A stretch of 64,000 nt of DNA from NCBI GenBank assembly GCA_030149365.1, contig JASBRP010000016.1:1-64000 (forward strand), written 5' to 3'. Source of the stretch: Solimonas sp. (lineage in GTDB: Bacteria > Pseudomonadota > Gammaproteobacteria > Nevskiales > Nevskiaceae). Numbering within the stretch: position 1 is the stretch's first letter; each line of letters begins with the position of its first letter. The position numbers and the translations under genes were made by a program. Positions 45,450 through 54,031 of this stretch are shown in pieces. The notes below the pieces were generated by a model, which saw nothing but the letters and a program-made list of their open reading frames with translations, was not told the origin of the DNA and made no database searches.

Positions 45450-47180
45450 CTAGTGCTGCAGCGGCGGCAATGCCACGCCCACGCGCTCGACGTAGGCGTC
45501 CCAGTCGGCCAGCAGGCCGTCTAAGATCTCGCTGTATTCGTCGGTCGGCGTCGGCAGGGCCAGGGTGCCGACACCGCGCCGCGCCAGCACGGTGGTCTCG
45601 CCGCGATCCTGATCGACGTTGAACAGCTGCCAGTCCTGGTTGGCCAGCAGGCCGCCGGCGAAGGGCAGGGCGTCCGTGCGGGTGATCTTCCAGGGGCCGC
45701 GACGCACATAGCGATGGTTGTAGACCTCGCCGGCGAAGACCGCGTCGCTGGCATGAGCGCTGGGTGCTTCGCCGCGCAGCAGTGGCAGTAGCGAGCGTCC
45801 TTCCAGCGGCGCGACCTCGCGCCCCTGGTACTGCGCGCCGGGATCACCGACGCCGGCCAGTTCCAGGATGGTGGGGGCCAGGTCCAGCGACGAAGCCAGG
45901 GCGTGGACCTGGCGGCTGCCGTTGCGTTCGCGCGGCAGCTTCACCAGCGTGGGGGAGGAGATGCCGCCTTCGCTGGTGAAGCCCTTGAACGTGCGGAACG
46001 GTGCAGAGCCGACCTCGCCCCAGCCGACGCTGTGGTACAGGAACGAGCCCTGCCGGCCGTAGTTTTCCAGGGAGTTGTCGAGGAAGCCGCTCGGGGGCGT
46101 GGGGTAGCCATTGCCGTCGGCACCGTTGTCTGACAGGAACACGACCAGGGTGTTGTCGTAGCGGCCGATGCGCTTGAGGTGGGACAGCAGGCGTCCGACG
46201 TTGTGGTCGAGGTTTTCGACCATGCCGGCGAAAACCTCCATGTTGCGCGCTTCCTGCTGGCGTTCCAGCGGTGTCAGCAATTCCCAGGGGCGATGGATGA
46301 TCGGCCCGGGGATGCCATAGCTCGGCGTGCCCGTGGGGCTGCCGGGGTTCGGCTTGAAGTCCTGCGGGATCAGGCCCAATGCCTTCTGCTTGGCGATGCG
46401 GGCGTCGCGGATCGTGGCGTAGCCGGCGTCGTAGACGCCGCGGTAGCGCTCCAGGTATTCATCCGGCGCCTGCACGGGCCAGTGCGGCGTCTGCACCGGC
46501 AGGTAGAGCAGGAAGGGCTTGCCGTCGCGTCGCTGCGCTTCGACATATTCGATCAGCTTGTCGACGTAATGATCGGCGCTGAACTTGCCCGGCGGCAGCG
46601 TGGCGGGTTGGCCGTTCTCGTAAAACACCGGGTCGGCGGAGTTCTCCTTGCCGGCGACGGGGCCGAAGTTGTTGGCGTAGCCCAGCAGACCGTCGAGCGC
46701 GAAGGATCGCTCGAAGCCCCAATGCTCCGGGCCCTCGGTGCCGAGGTGCCACTTGCCGGCCATGTAGGTGTGATAGCCGGCATCCCGCAGCAGCTGCGCA
46801 AAGGTGCGCGCCTTGCTGTTGAAGCCGCCGTCGTAGCCGGGCTTGTCGTTCTGGTAGGGCAGTTGCAGGTCCACCAGGCTGCCGACACCCACCAGATGAT
46901 GATCCGCCCCGGTCAGCAGGTTGGCACGCGTGGTGGAACACAACTGGGTGACGTGGAAGTTGCCCAGCACCTGGCCGTCCTGCGCCAGGGCGTCGAGCTG
47001 TGGCGTGCGGATTTCGCTGCCGAAGGCGCCGATGTCGGAGTAGCCGAGATCGTCCGCCAGGATCACTACGATGTCCGGTCGCCCGGCGGCGGCATCCGGG
47101 ACGCTGGAGGAACCGCAGGCTGATAGCAGCAGGGCAAGGGGAGCTGCCGCCAGGGTACGAACCGACTTGAACGCGCGCAC
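45450..47180 (-). CDS. Sulfatase-family lipoprotein with atypical CSTTR active-site motif
   Basis: The 576-aa product begins at a GTG (47178-47180) with a lipobox signal (LAAAPLALLLSAC). The sulfatase core is clear: PDIVVILADDLGYSDIG gives metal-binding Asp residues, GYHTYMAGKWHLG is family-specific, and VVFLSDNGADGNG gives further metal ligands. The active-site Cys81 lies in LCSTTRANLLTG. Most Cys-type sulfatases have C-x-P-x-R for conversion to formylglycine; here Thr replaces Pro. The GKWHLG and DNG motifs suggest a working enzyme, possibly an arylsulfatase or phosphonate-type relative. The start is preceded by AGGGGCGGA. Confidence 0.85.
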   Translation of the reverse strand: MRAFKSVRTLAAAPLALLLSACGSSSVPDAAAGRPDIVVILADDLGYSDIGAFGSEIRTPQLDALAQDGQVLGNFHVTQLCSTTRANLLTGADHHLVGVGSLVDLQLPYQNDKPGYDGGFNSKARTFAQLLRDAGYHTYMAGKWHLGTEGPEHWGFERSFALDGLLGYANNFGPVAGKENSADPVFYENGQPATLPPGKFSADHYVDKLIEYVEAQRRDGKPFLLYLPVQTPHWPVQAPDEYLERYRGVYDAGYATIRDARIAKQKALGLIPQDFKPNPGSPTGTPSYGIPGPIIHRPWELLTPLERQQEARNMEVFAGMVENLDHNVGRLLSHLKRIGRYDNTLVVFLSDNGADGNGYPTPPSGFLDNSLENYGRQGSFLYHSVGWGEVGSAPFRTFKGFTSEGGISSPTLVKLPRERNGSRQVHALASSLDLAPTILELAGVGDPGAQYQGREVAPLEGRSLLPLLRGEAPSAHASDAVFAGEVYNHRYVRRGPWKITRTDALPFAGGLLANQDWQLFNVDQDRGETTVLARRGVGTLALPTPTDEYSEILDGLLADWDAYVERVGVALPPLQH

Positions 47181-47310
47181 CGTTTTCCGCCCCTGATGAG
47201 AGCCGCGGAGCTTAGGTGGCTACTCTAAGTCTTAAAAGGAATATGGAGTTATTTCATTATTCTGTTAGGAGAATACTGAGCAGCGTGGTGCCTGCGCCGC
47301 AGGGCCTTGA

Positions 47311-48105
47311 TCAGGCGGCGCCGGAAGAGCGCGTGGCGATGACGGGATGCGCCCAGCCGGGCGGCTGCATCAGCACCGCGTCGATGCCGAAGACGCTGCG
47401 CAAGGCTTCCGGCTGCAGCACCTCGGCGGGCTTGCCGCTGGCCGCGACCCGGCCGTCGCGGACCAGCGTGACCCGGTCGGCGTGCGCCAGGGCCAGGTTG
47501 GGGTCGTGCAGCACCACGGCGACGCCGTTGCCCTGCAGCGCGAACTGGCGCGCGGCGCCCAGGCTGGCGTGCTGGTGCGCCAGGTCCAGGCTGGCCGTGG
47601 GTTCGTCGAGCAGCAGGTAGCGCGGGCCTTCGCCCAGCGGTTCCCAGACCTGCGCCAGCACGCGCGCCAGTTGCACGCGCCGCCGCTCTCCGCCGGAGAG
47701 CGCGGTGTAGCGGCGACCCCAAAGCGCCGCGACTCCCGCGGCCGCCAGCGCCTCGCGCAGCAGCACCTCCTCGCGCGCCGGGGCATGCCGCGGGCAGGGC
47801 AGGCGTCCCAGTGCCACCACTTCTTCGACGAGGAAGCCGAAACCGAGTTGTTCGTCCTGCGGCAGCACCGCGCGCCGTCGCGCCAGGGCCGCAGGCGTCC
47901 ACTGCGCCAGCGGGCGCCCGTCCAGGGAGACGTCGCCGCGCGTGCCGCGCAGCTCCCCGGACAGCAGCTTCAGCAGCGTGGACTTGCCGGCACCGTTGGG
48001 GCCGAGGATGGCGTGGACCTCGCCGGGCTCGACCTGGATCGAGGCCTGGCGCAGCAGCATCTGGCCGCTGCTGTCGTAGCCCGCATCCTGTGCGCGCAGG
48101 CTCAC
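47311..48105 (-). CDS. hmuV: Heme ABC transporter ATP-binding protein
   Basis: A 264-aa ATPase with Walker A GPNGAGKSTLLK, signature LSGGERRRVQLAR and Walker B YLLLDEPTASLD. The FecCD-type ATPase features (AVLPQDEQLGFGF) and its partner gene match HmuV. The GTG start at 48103-48105 overlaps the hmuU stop (GTGA). It powers heme import through HmuU. Confidence 0.9.
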   Translation of the reverse strand: MSLRAQDAGYDSSGQMLLRQASIQVEPGEVHAILGPNGAGKSTLLKLLSGELRGTRGDVSLDGRPLAQWTPAALARRRAVLPQDEQLGFGFLVEEVVALGRLPCPRHAPAREEVLLREALAAAGVAALWGRRYTALSGGERRRVQLARVLAQVWEPLGEGPRYLLLDEPTASLDLAHQHASLGAARQFALQGNGVAVVLHDPNLALAHADRVTLVRDGRVAASGKPAEVLQPEALRSVFGIDAVLMQPPGWAHPVIATRSSGAA

Positions 48106-49142
48106 AGCAGCTCCGCCCGGCGCCGCAGGCCCAGCAGCAGGACCAGGAAGAACGGCCCGCCGATCAGCGTGGTGAGCACGCCGATGGCGAGCTCCGCCGG
48201 CGCCAGCAGCACGCGGGCCAGCACGTCGGCCAGGGTCAGCAGCAGGGCACCCAGCAGCGCCGAGGCCGGCAGCAGGAAGCGGTGGCCGGGGCCGGCCCAG
48301 ATGCGGATCAGGTGCGGCGTGACCAGGCCGATGAAGCCGATGATGCCGCTGACGGCGACAGCCACCGAGACCGACAGCACTACCAATAGCAGCAGGCGAC
48401 GCTTCAGGGCCTCCACGTCCACGCCCAGATGTCCGGCCTCGGCCTCGCCCAGCAGCAGCGCGTCCAGCGCGCGGGCGTCGCGGATCATCAGCGTCACGGA
48501 GCCGATCAGCAGTGGTGCGGCGATGGCGATTTCGCTCCAGCCGGCCTTGCCCAGGGAGCCGAACATCCAGAACATCGCCGTGCGCAGGGCCAGGTCGTCC
48601 GCCAGTTGCGCCAGGAAGCCGATGCCGGCGCCGGTCACGGCGTTGACCGCCAGGCCGCCGAGCAACAGCGTGCCGATGCGGGTGTGGCCATCGACGCGCG
48701 CCAGGCCGGCCACCAGCAACGCCGCCAGGCTACCGCCGAGGAAGGCGGCCAGTGGCAGTACCGCCAGGTTCGCGCGCTCCGTCGCCAGCACCGGCAGGCT
48801 GGCGCCCAGCACGATGACGCCGACCGCGCCCAGGGCCGCGCCGCCGGAGATGCCAGCCAAGCCGGGTTCGGCCAGGGGATTGCGGAAGAGGCCCTGCATG
48901 GTCGCGCCGGCGCAGGCCAGGGCACTGCCCACCAGCAGGGCCAGCACCAGCCGCGGCAGGCGCAGCTGCAGCACCGTGGCCGCCTCGTAGTCCTGCAGGC
49001 CGGCATCCAGCGGCAGGCCCAGCGCCGCCAGGATCTTGGGCGCCGACAGCGGCAGGGGGCCGCTGGACAGTGCCAGCCAGGCAGCGACCAGCAAGCCCAG
49101 GCCCAGGGCCAGCAGCAAGGGGAAGGTAGATAGCCGTTTCAC
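48102..49142 (-). CDS. hmuU: Heme ABC transporter permease (FecCD family)
   Basis: The product has about ten membrane helices in the FecCD/BtuC pattern, with GATMQGLFRNPLAEPGLAG, GIIGFIGLVTPHLIR near the C-terminus and GGPFFLVLLL at the end. I start at GTG 49140-49142 (VKRLSTFPLLLALGLG, 346 aa); a longer frame to 49226 would add a non-family segment. No good ribosome site is seen for either start. The usual periplasmic binding gene (hmuT) and receptor gene are not next to it. Confidence 0.86.
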   Translation of the reverse strand: MKRLSTFPLLLALGLGLLVAAWLALSSGPLPLSAPKILAALGLPLDAGLQDYEAATVLQLRLPRLVLALLVGSALACAGATMQGLFRNPLAEPGLAGISGGAALGAVGVIVLGASLPVLATERANLAVLPLAAFLGGSLAALLVAGLARVDGHTRIGTLLLGGLAVNAVTGAGIGFLAQLADDLALRTAMFWMFGSLGKAGWSEIAIAAPLLIGSVTLMIRDARALDALLLGEAEAGHLGVDVEALKRRLLLLVVLSVSVAVAVSGIIGFIGLVTPHLIRIWAGPGHRFLLPASALLGALLLTLADVLARVLLAPAELAIGVLTTLIGGPFFLVLLLGLRRRAELL

Positions 49143-49226
49143 GGCAAGGACAGCTCGGGCATCCGCAAAGGATATCGGATTGCCGTTGTCTGGAAGCTTC
49201 TGTACCCAGATATCGACGTCAGCCAT

Positions 49227-49615
49227 CGCCTGATTGAAGCAGGCAAGGCAGCATCAATGGCGAACCGATTCTCGGCATCCACGCAGGACACAGAAAAAAT
49301 TCGCCACCCACGGGGCCGGAGATGCTCCGGGAGAGGGTGAGCTGCCGCGCTTTGGCGATGCCTCAATGGCATCGCCTGCGGCAGGTCACGGGCGGCCATG
49401 GAAGGCCGCCCAGGTGTCGGATCAGGCGAAAGAAGCTTCGCCATGGACGACGTTCCCGCTTTGCCTCGTACCCCCAAAAAGGGCGAAGCAAAAAAGGTTC
49501 GCCGCCCACAGCGCCTACGTTTGCTCCGGGAGAGGGGTTGGCGGGCGTAGACGCCGTGAGGGCGAGAGGTAATGCGGACGCCGGGGCTTCCTTGGCCCGG
49601 GCCCGCTGCGGGTCG
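49227..49615. other. Intergenic region with repeat remnants between hmuU and hemP
   Basis: About 390 nt without a supported gene. GCTCCGGGAGAGGG occurs at about 49327 and again near 49523, a sign of decayed dispersed repeats. Short hairpins (GGCGGCC-ATGGAA-GGCCGCC near 49392-49411) are present. If hemP and hmuUV form one transcript, this is an unusually long spacer. Confidence 0.6.
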
Positions 49616-49807
49616 TTACTTGTTGAGGATCAGCTTGTCGTTGCGCGTCAGGCGCAGGCGGTATTCCTGGCCCTGGTGCTCAATGACCAGTTCGTGCGTG
49701 CCGCGGAACAGGTCTTCGCTCTTCAGGCGCGGCACGACGTTGCGGACGATCGTGGTGGTCTGGGCGCGGCGGGGAAGGGGAAGGCTCAGCGTGTTCAGGC
49801 TCTGCAT
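49616..49807 (-). CDS. hemP: Hemin uptake protein HemP
   Basis: A 63-aa protein starting MQSLNTLSLPLPRRA. The second half has the HemP pattern SEDLFRGTHELVIEHQGQEY followed by RLRLTRNDKLILNK. HemP/HmuP proteins promote expression of heme receptors in several proteobacteria. The gene lies upstream of hmuUV in the same direction, and its promoter carries a Fur box at 49843-49861, so it should be turned on by iron lack. Confidence 0.88.
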   Translation of the reverse strand: MQSLNTLSLPLPRRAQTTTIVRNVVPRLKSEDLFRGTHELVIEHQGQEYRLRLTRNDKLILNK

Positions 49808-49842
49808 GGCGAAAACCTCGTGGCGTGGGTCAGCGGTGATTC

Positions 49843-49861
49843 GAATGATAATGATTCGCAT
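49843..49861 (-). promoter_or_regulatory. Fur box upstream of hemP
   Basis: GAATGATAATGATTCGCAT is close to the 19-bp Fur consensus (GATAATGATAATCATTATC) in its TGATAATGATT core, 36 nt before the hemP ATG. The AT-rich site stands out against GC-rich flanks. Confidence 0.8.
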
Positions 49862-49967
49862 TACCGTGTCAAGCCCCCCAGATGCGATAGGCGGCCAGGT
49901 CCATGGAATGGCATCTGGAATTGTCGCCCTGGACGAGGGCGATACGCGGTTGGCCGCGCATGCGGCG

Positions 49968-49995
49968 CTGGAAAATTCCAGGCCACTGCTATACT
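49968..49995 (+). promoter_or_regulatory. Probable tRNA-Leu promoter
   Basis: CTGGAA and TATACT are 16 nt apart and the -10 ends 11 nt before the tRNA. Only the -10 is close to consensus. Confidence 0.45.
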
Positions 49996-50006
49996 TGTGG
50001 GCTTGG

Positions 50007-50091
50007 GCGAGAGTGGCGGAATTGGTAGACGCAACAGGTTTAGGTCTTGTCGCTGTAAGGCGTGCGAGTTCGAGTCTCGCCTTTCGCACCA
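50007..50091 (+). tRNA. tRNA-Leu (anticodon UAG)
   Basis: 85 nt with encoded CCA and the long variable arm of a class II tRNA (CGCTGTAAGGCG). Acceptor GCGAGAG/CTTTCGC and anticodon loop TTTAGGT are visible. It lies 39 nt before tig, a placement seen in other gammaproteobacteria. Confidence 0.95.
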
Positions 50092-50130
50092 ATCAATCAG
50101 AAAACATCATTTCCAATCAGGGCGATAGTC

Positions 50131-51456
50131 ATGGAAGTTAAAGTTGAGGCATCGAGCGGTCTGCGTCGTGAAATGCGTGTGGTCGTTCCTGCCGAGCGCG
50201 TTTCGAAGGCCGTCGACGAGCGCCTGAAGCGCTTTGCCAGCCGCGCCAAGCTGCCGGGCTTCCGTCCGGGCAAGGCGCCGTTCAAGGTGATCCAGCAGCA
50301 GTACGGTGAGTCCGCGCGTCTCGACGCGATCTCCGACATCGTCAACCAGACCTATCCGGAAGCGCTGAGCCAGGCCGGCGTGAACCCGGCCGGCTCGCCG
50401 AAGATCGACATCACCGCCGAGAAGGCCGGTGAGGCGCTGGAGTACGTGGCGCACTTCGAGGTCTACCCGGAGATCGCCCTCAACCCGCTGTCGCAGCTGC
50501 AGATCGAGCGCCCGGTGGTGGACGTGGGCGAGGCCGACGTGGATCGCTTGGTGGAGAACCTGCGCAAGGCCCGCCGCACGCTCGAGGTCAAGACCGGCCC
50601 GGCCGCCAAGGGCGACGTCGCCACGATGGACTTCCTCGGCACGCTGGAAGGCGAAGCCTTCCAGGGCGGCGAGGGCAAGGACGTGACGATCGAGATCGGC
50701 TCCTCGCAGTTCCTGCCGGACCTGGAGAACGGCCTCATCGGGCACGCTGCAGGTGAGCAGTTCTCGGTGGACGTGGCCTTCCCGGAGGACTACCGCGCCG
50801 AGAACCTCAAGGGCAAGACTGCCCAGTTCGCGGTGACGCTGAAGGAAGTGAAGGAGTCCGTGCTCCCGGCGATCGACGCCGACTTCCTCAAGCTGCACTC
50901 GGTGGAAGACGGCGCCGGCGAAGCCGGCCTGCGCGCCAAGTGCCGCACGGCGCTGGAGAAGGAGCGCGACAAGGGCGTGCGCAACCGCCTCAAGGGCCAG
51001 GTGCTGGAGCAGCTGCTGGTCGCCAACCCGGTGGACATTCCGCAGGCCCTCATCGCCCAGGAAATCCCGCGCCTGCGCGAGGAAGCCGTGTCCCGCATGA
51101 ACATGGCCAATGTGCCGAAGGACAAGCACGCCGAGCTGCTGCCGGACGCGCTGTTCGAGCAGCAGGCGCAGAAGCGCGTGGCGCTCGGCCTGCTGATCGG
51201 CGAAGTGATCAAGACCCAGAAGGTGCAGCTGGACACCAGCCGCGTCGACCAGGCCCTGGAAGAGATGGCGGCCGACTACGAGCAGCCGGAACAGGTCAAG
51301 GCCTACTACCGCAGCCGTCCGGAAATGCTCCAGGGCTTGCGCGCCATGGTGCTCGAGGACCAGGTGGTCGACAGCCTGATCGCCGGCGTGACCCCCTCGG
51401 ACAAGAGCCTGTCGCTCGACGAGCTCTTGAATCCGCAGCGTCCGGCCCAAGCGTAA
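50131..51456 (+). CDS. tig: Trigger factor (ribosome-associated chaperone, PPIase)
   Basis: The 441-aa protein starts at ATG 50131. The ribosome-binding loop is seen in FRPGKAPFKVIQQQYG, followed by the PPIase domain (GDVATMDFLGTLEGEAFQGG) and the C-terminal chaperone arms (LRARYK-like helices with RMNMANVPKDKHAELLPD). It folds nascent chains. tig-clpP-clpX order is conserved. Confidence 0.96.
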   Translation: MEVKVEASSGLRREMRVVVPAERVSKAVDERLKRFASRAKLPGFRPGKAPFKVIQQQYGESARLDAISDIVNQTYPEALSQAGVNPAGSPKIDITAEKAGEALEYVAHFEVYPEIALNPLSQLQIERPVVDVGEADVDRLVENLRKARRTLEVKTGPAAKGDVATMDFLGTLEGEAFQGGEGKDVTIEIGSSQFLPDLENGLIGHAAGEQFSVDVAFPEDYRAENLKGKTAQFAVTLKEVKESVLPAIDADFLKLHSVEDGAGEAGLRAKCRTALEKERDKGVRNRLKGQVLEQLLVANPVDIPQALIAQEIPRLREEAVSRMNMANVPKDKHAELLPDALFEQQAQKRVALGLLIGEVIKTQKVQLDTSRVDQALEEMAADYEQPEQVKAYYRSRPEMLQGLRAMVLEDQVVDSLIAGVTPSDKSLSLDELLNPQRPAQA

Positions 51457-51472
51457 GCAGTTGAAGCATCCA

Positions 51473-51506
51473 GGCCGCCGGGGCCTGCAGCCCCGGCGGC
51501 CCCTTT
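51473..51506 (+). terminator. Strong hairpin between tig and clpP
   Basis: GGCCGCCGGGGC/GCCCCGGCGGCC is a perfect 12-bp stem with loop CTGCA, 16 nt after tig, followed by CCTTTG. The T-run is short, so it may be a leaky terminator that separates tig from clpPX. Confidence 0.65.
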
Positions 51507-51534
51507 GAATAATCAGAACGATCAGGAAGGTTCG

Positions 51535-52149
51535 ATGGATACCCAGACCCGCGCCCAGCTTGTCCCGATGGTGGTGGAGCAGACCGCCCGCGGCGAGCGC
51601 GCTTTCGACATCTACTCGCGCCTGCTGAAAGAGCGCATCGTGTTTGTCGTCGGCCCCATCGACGACCACATGGCCAACCTGATCGTGGCCCAGCTGCTGT
51701 TCTTGGAGTCCGAGAACCCGGACAAGGACATCCACCTGTACATCAACTCGCCGGGCGGCGTGGTTACTGCCGGCCTGTCGATCTACGACACCATGCGCTT
51801 CATCAAGCCGGACGTGGCCACCATGTGCATCGGCCAGGCGGCCAGCATGGGCGCCTTCCTGCTGTCGGCCGGTGCCAAGGGCAAGCGTTTTGCATTGCCG
51901 AATGCACGGGTGATGATCCACCAGCCGTCGGGTGGCGCCCAGGGCCAGGCGACGGACATCGAGATCCAGGCCCGCGAGATCCTGTACCTGCGCGAAAAGC
52001 TGAACAAGCTGATGGCCGAGCACACCGGCCAGCCCCTGGAGAAGATCTCGCGCGACGTCGAGCGCGACTACTTCCTGAATGCCGAGCAGGCCAAGGATTA
52101 CGGCATCATCGACCAGATCTTCACCCAGCGGGTTGAAATCGGCCGCTGA
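51535..52149 (+). CDS. clpP: ATP-dependent Clp protease proteolytic subunit
   Basis: The 204-aa serine protease has Ser in [12 protein letters not shown], His in [10 protein letters not shown] and Asp in a later helix ([16 protein letters not shown]). ATG 51535 is behind AGGAAGG at 51523-51529; a TTG ten codons upstream is not needed. It forms the ClpXP degradation chamber with the next gene product. Confidence 0.96.
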   Translation: MDTQTRAQLVPMVVEQTARGERAFDIYSRLLKERIVFVVGPIDDHMANLIVAQLLFLESENPDKDIHLYINSPGGVVTAGLSIYDTMRFIKPDVATMCIGQAASMGAFLLSAGAKGKRFALPNARVMIHQPSGGAQGQATDIEIQAREILYLREKLNKLMAEHTGQPLEKISRDVERDYFLNAEQAKDYGIIDQIFTQRVEIGR

Positions 52150-52240
52150 GCGGTTCAGCGCGGGTTACGGGTTTTGCAGGTAAAAGGCACTGTGATATAC
52201 AGATGTCACCGGACCGTCACGGCCCGGGATAGGAAGTGAG

Positions 52241-53506
52241 ATGACGAACGAAACACGGAGCGGCGCACACAACGGGCGGGTCCTTTATTGCTCTTTCTGC
52301 GGCAAGAGCGAGCATGAGGTCCGTAAGCTGATTGCCGGCCCTTCGGTGTACATCTGCGACGAATGCGTCGATTTGTGCAACGACATCATCCGTGAGGAAG
52401 TCCACGCCAAGCCCAGCACCAAGGGCTTGCCCAAGCCGCAGGAAATCCGCGCGGTGCTGGACGAGTACGTGATTGGCCAGGAAACGGCCAAGAAGATCCT
52501 GTCGGTCGCCGTCTACAACCACTACAAGCGCCTGTCGGTGAAGGGCTCGCAGGACGGCGTGGAAATCGCCAAGTCCAACATCCTGCTGATCGGTCCCACC
52601 GGCTCGGGCAAGACCCTGCTGGCCGAAACCCTGGCGCGCCTGCTGGACGTGCCCTTCGCCATCGCCGATGCCACCACGCTGACCGAAGCCGGCTATGTCG
52701 GCGAGGACGTGGAAAACATCATTGCGCGCCTGTTGCAGAAGTGCGACTACGATGTGGAGAAGGCCCAGCGCGGCATCGTCTACATCGACGAGATCGACAA
52801 GATCTCGCGCAAGTCCGAGAACCCGTCCATTACCCGTGACGTCTCGGGCGAGGGCGTGCAGCAGGCCCTGCTCAAGCTGGTCGAAGGCACCATTGCCAGC
52901 GTACCGCCGCAGGGCGGCCGCAAGCACCCGCAGCAGGAGTTCCTGCAGGTCAACACGGCCAGCATCCTGTTCATCTGCGGCGGCGCTTTCGCCGGCCTGG
53001 ACAAGGTGATCCAGAACCGTACCGTCAAGGCGGGCATCGGCTTCCAGGCCGAGGTCAAGAGCCAGGACGACTCCAAGGCCATCAACGAGCTCTACTCCAA
53101 GGTGGAGCCGGACGACCTGGTCCGCTTCGGCCTGATCCCTGAGTTCGTCGGCCGCTTGCCGGTGTTGGCGGTGCTCGAGGAGCTGGACGAAAAGGCCCTG
53201 ATGTCGATCCTCAAGGAGCCGAAGAACGCCCTGGTCAAGCAGTACGCCAAGCTGTTCCAGATGGAGGGCGTGAACCTGGAGTTCCGCGAGGACGCCCTAC
53301 GGGCGATCTCCAAGCGCGCCAAGGAGCGCAAGACCGGTGCCCGCGGCCTGCGTACGATCATGGAGAACATCCTGCTCGACGTGATGTACGACCTGCCGTC
53401 GATGACCAACGTCAGCAAGGTGGTGGTCGATGACGCGGTGGTGCGTGGCGAGGCCAAGCCCTTCATCGTCTACGAGAACAGCGAAGCCAAGAATTCGGCG
53501 GCTTGA
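52241..53506 (+). CDS. clpX: ATP-dependent Clp protease ATPase subunit ClpX
   Basis: A 421-aa unfoldase with an N-terminal zinc domain ([11 protein letters not shown] ... [10 protein letters not shown]), Walker [13 protein letters not shown], pore loop GYVGEDVEN, Walker [11 protein letters not shown] and the IGF tripeptide (KAGIGFQAE) that docks on ClpP. It selects substrates for ClpXP. It ends at a terminator; lon, often next, is not in the window. Confidence 0.97.
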   Translation: MTNETRSGAHNGRVLYCSFCGKSEHEVRKLIAGPSVYICDECVDLCNDIIREEVHAKPSTKGLPKPQEIRAVLDEYVIGQETAKKILSVAVYNHYKRLSVKGSQDGVEIAKSNILLIGPTGSGKTLLAETLARLLDVPFAIADATTLTEAGYVGEDVENIIARLLQKCDYDVEKAQRGIVYIDEIDKISRKSENPSITRDVSGEGVQQALLKLVEGTIASVPPQGGRKHPQQEFLQVNTASILFICGGAFAGLDKVIQNRTVKAGIGFQAEVKSQDDSKAINELYSKVEPDDLVRFGLIPEFVGRLPVLAVLEELDEKALMSILKEPKNALVKQYAKLFQMEGVNLEFREDALRAISKRAKERKTGARGLRTIMENILLDVMYDLPSMTNVSKVVVDDAVVRGEAKPFIVYENSEAKNSAA

Positions 53507-53527
53507 CCGTTGCCGGATGTAGTGACG

Positions 53528-53557
53528 AAGGCCCCGGAAACGGGGCCTTTTTCTTTT
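53528..53557 (+). terminator. Terminator after clpX
   Basis: AAGGCCCCG-GAAA-CGGGGCCTT followed by TTCTTTTT, 22 nt past clpX. Confidence 0.93.
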
Positions 53558-53603
53558 TGTGCAGCCATGCTGCAGGGATGTTTCAAAAAGATGCAAAAGG
53601 GCC

Positions 53604-53631
53604 TTCCCAAATCGAATCTGCTCTGTATAAT
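53604..53631 (+). promoter_or_regulatory. Promoter of the tRNA-Ala/Glu unit
   Basis: A perfect TATAAT (-10) at 53626-53631 is followed by the GC-rich discriminator GCGCGCC, typical of growth-rate-controlled stable RNA promoters. A -35 element is poor (TTCCCA at 16-nt spacing). Confidence 0.6.
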
Positions 53632-53666
53632 GCGCGCCTCACCGAACGCAGTTTTGCGGTCTGTTC

Positions 53667-53742
<76 letters not shown>

Positions 53743-53811
53743 AATTTAAATCGTTTCGTGGTTTTTTAACGAAGCGGTGAATGTCCTGGAGACATTCAAG
53801 TTTTCTGCCTC

Positions 53812-53887
53812 GTCCCCATCGTCTAGAGGCCTAGGACACCACCCTTTCACGGTGATTACCGGGGTTCGAATCCCCGTGGGGACGCCA
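53812..53887 (+). tRNA. tRNA-Glu (anticodon UUC), probable integration site
   Basis: 76 nt: acceptor GTCCCCA/TGGGGAC, anticodon loop CTTTCAC, T-arm GGGGTTCGAATCCCC. An integrase pseudogene lies about 145 nt after its 3' end, so the tRNA was probably the attachment site of the adjacent island. The gene itself is intact. Confidence 0.95.
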
Positions 53888-53921
53888 AATTTGATTCCAC
53901 GGCATGCCGTGATGATCTCTA

Positions 53922-53947
53922 AGCCCGCAGAAATGCGGGCTTTTTTG
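53922..53947 (+). terminator. Terminator of the tRNA-Ala/Glu unit
   Basis: AGCCCGCA-GAAA-TGCGGGCT followed by TTTTTG, 34 nt after tRNA-Glu. Confidence 0.92.
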
Positions 53948-54031
53948 TTGCGCCAACGTCCGTAGGCTTCCATGGCATGCCGTTGACTTCCGACCCCTAA
54001 AAGGGGTCAATGAGGGGGTCAGGGAAAATGC

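Noticed and set aside
49139-49477. A 112-codon minus-strand frame upstream of hmuU
   Set aside because: No start signal, no family, and it crosses repeat remnants; the hmuU frame is different.
53864-53887. Second copy of the tRNA-Glu 3' end (attR) within the window
   Set aside because: I looked for the GGGGTTCGAATCCCC and CCCCGTGGGGACGCC ends further right and did not find them; the island probably ends beyond 64 kb.
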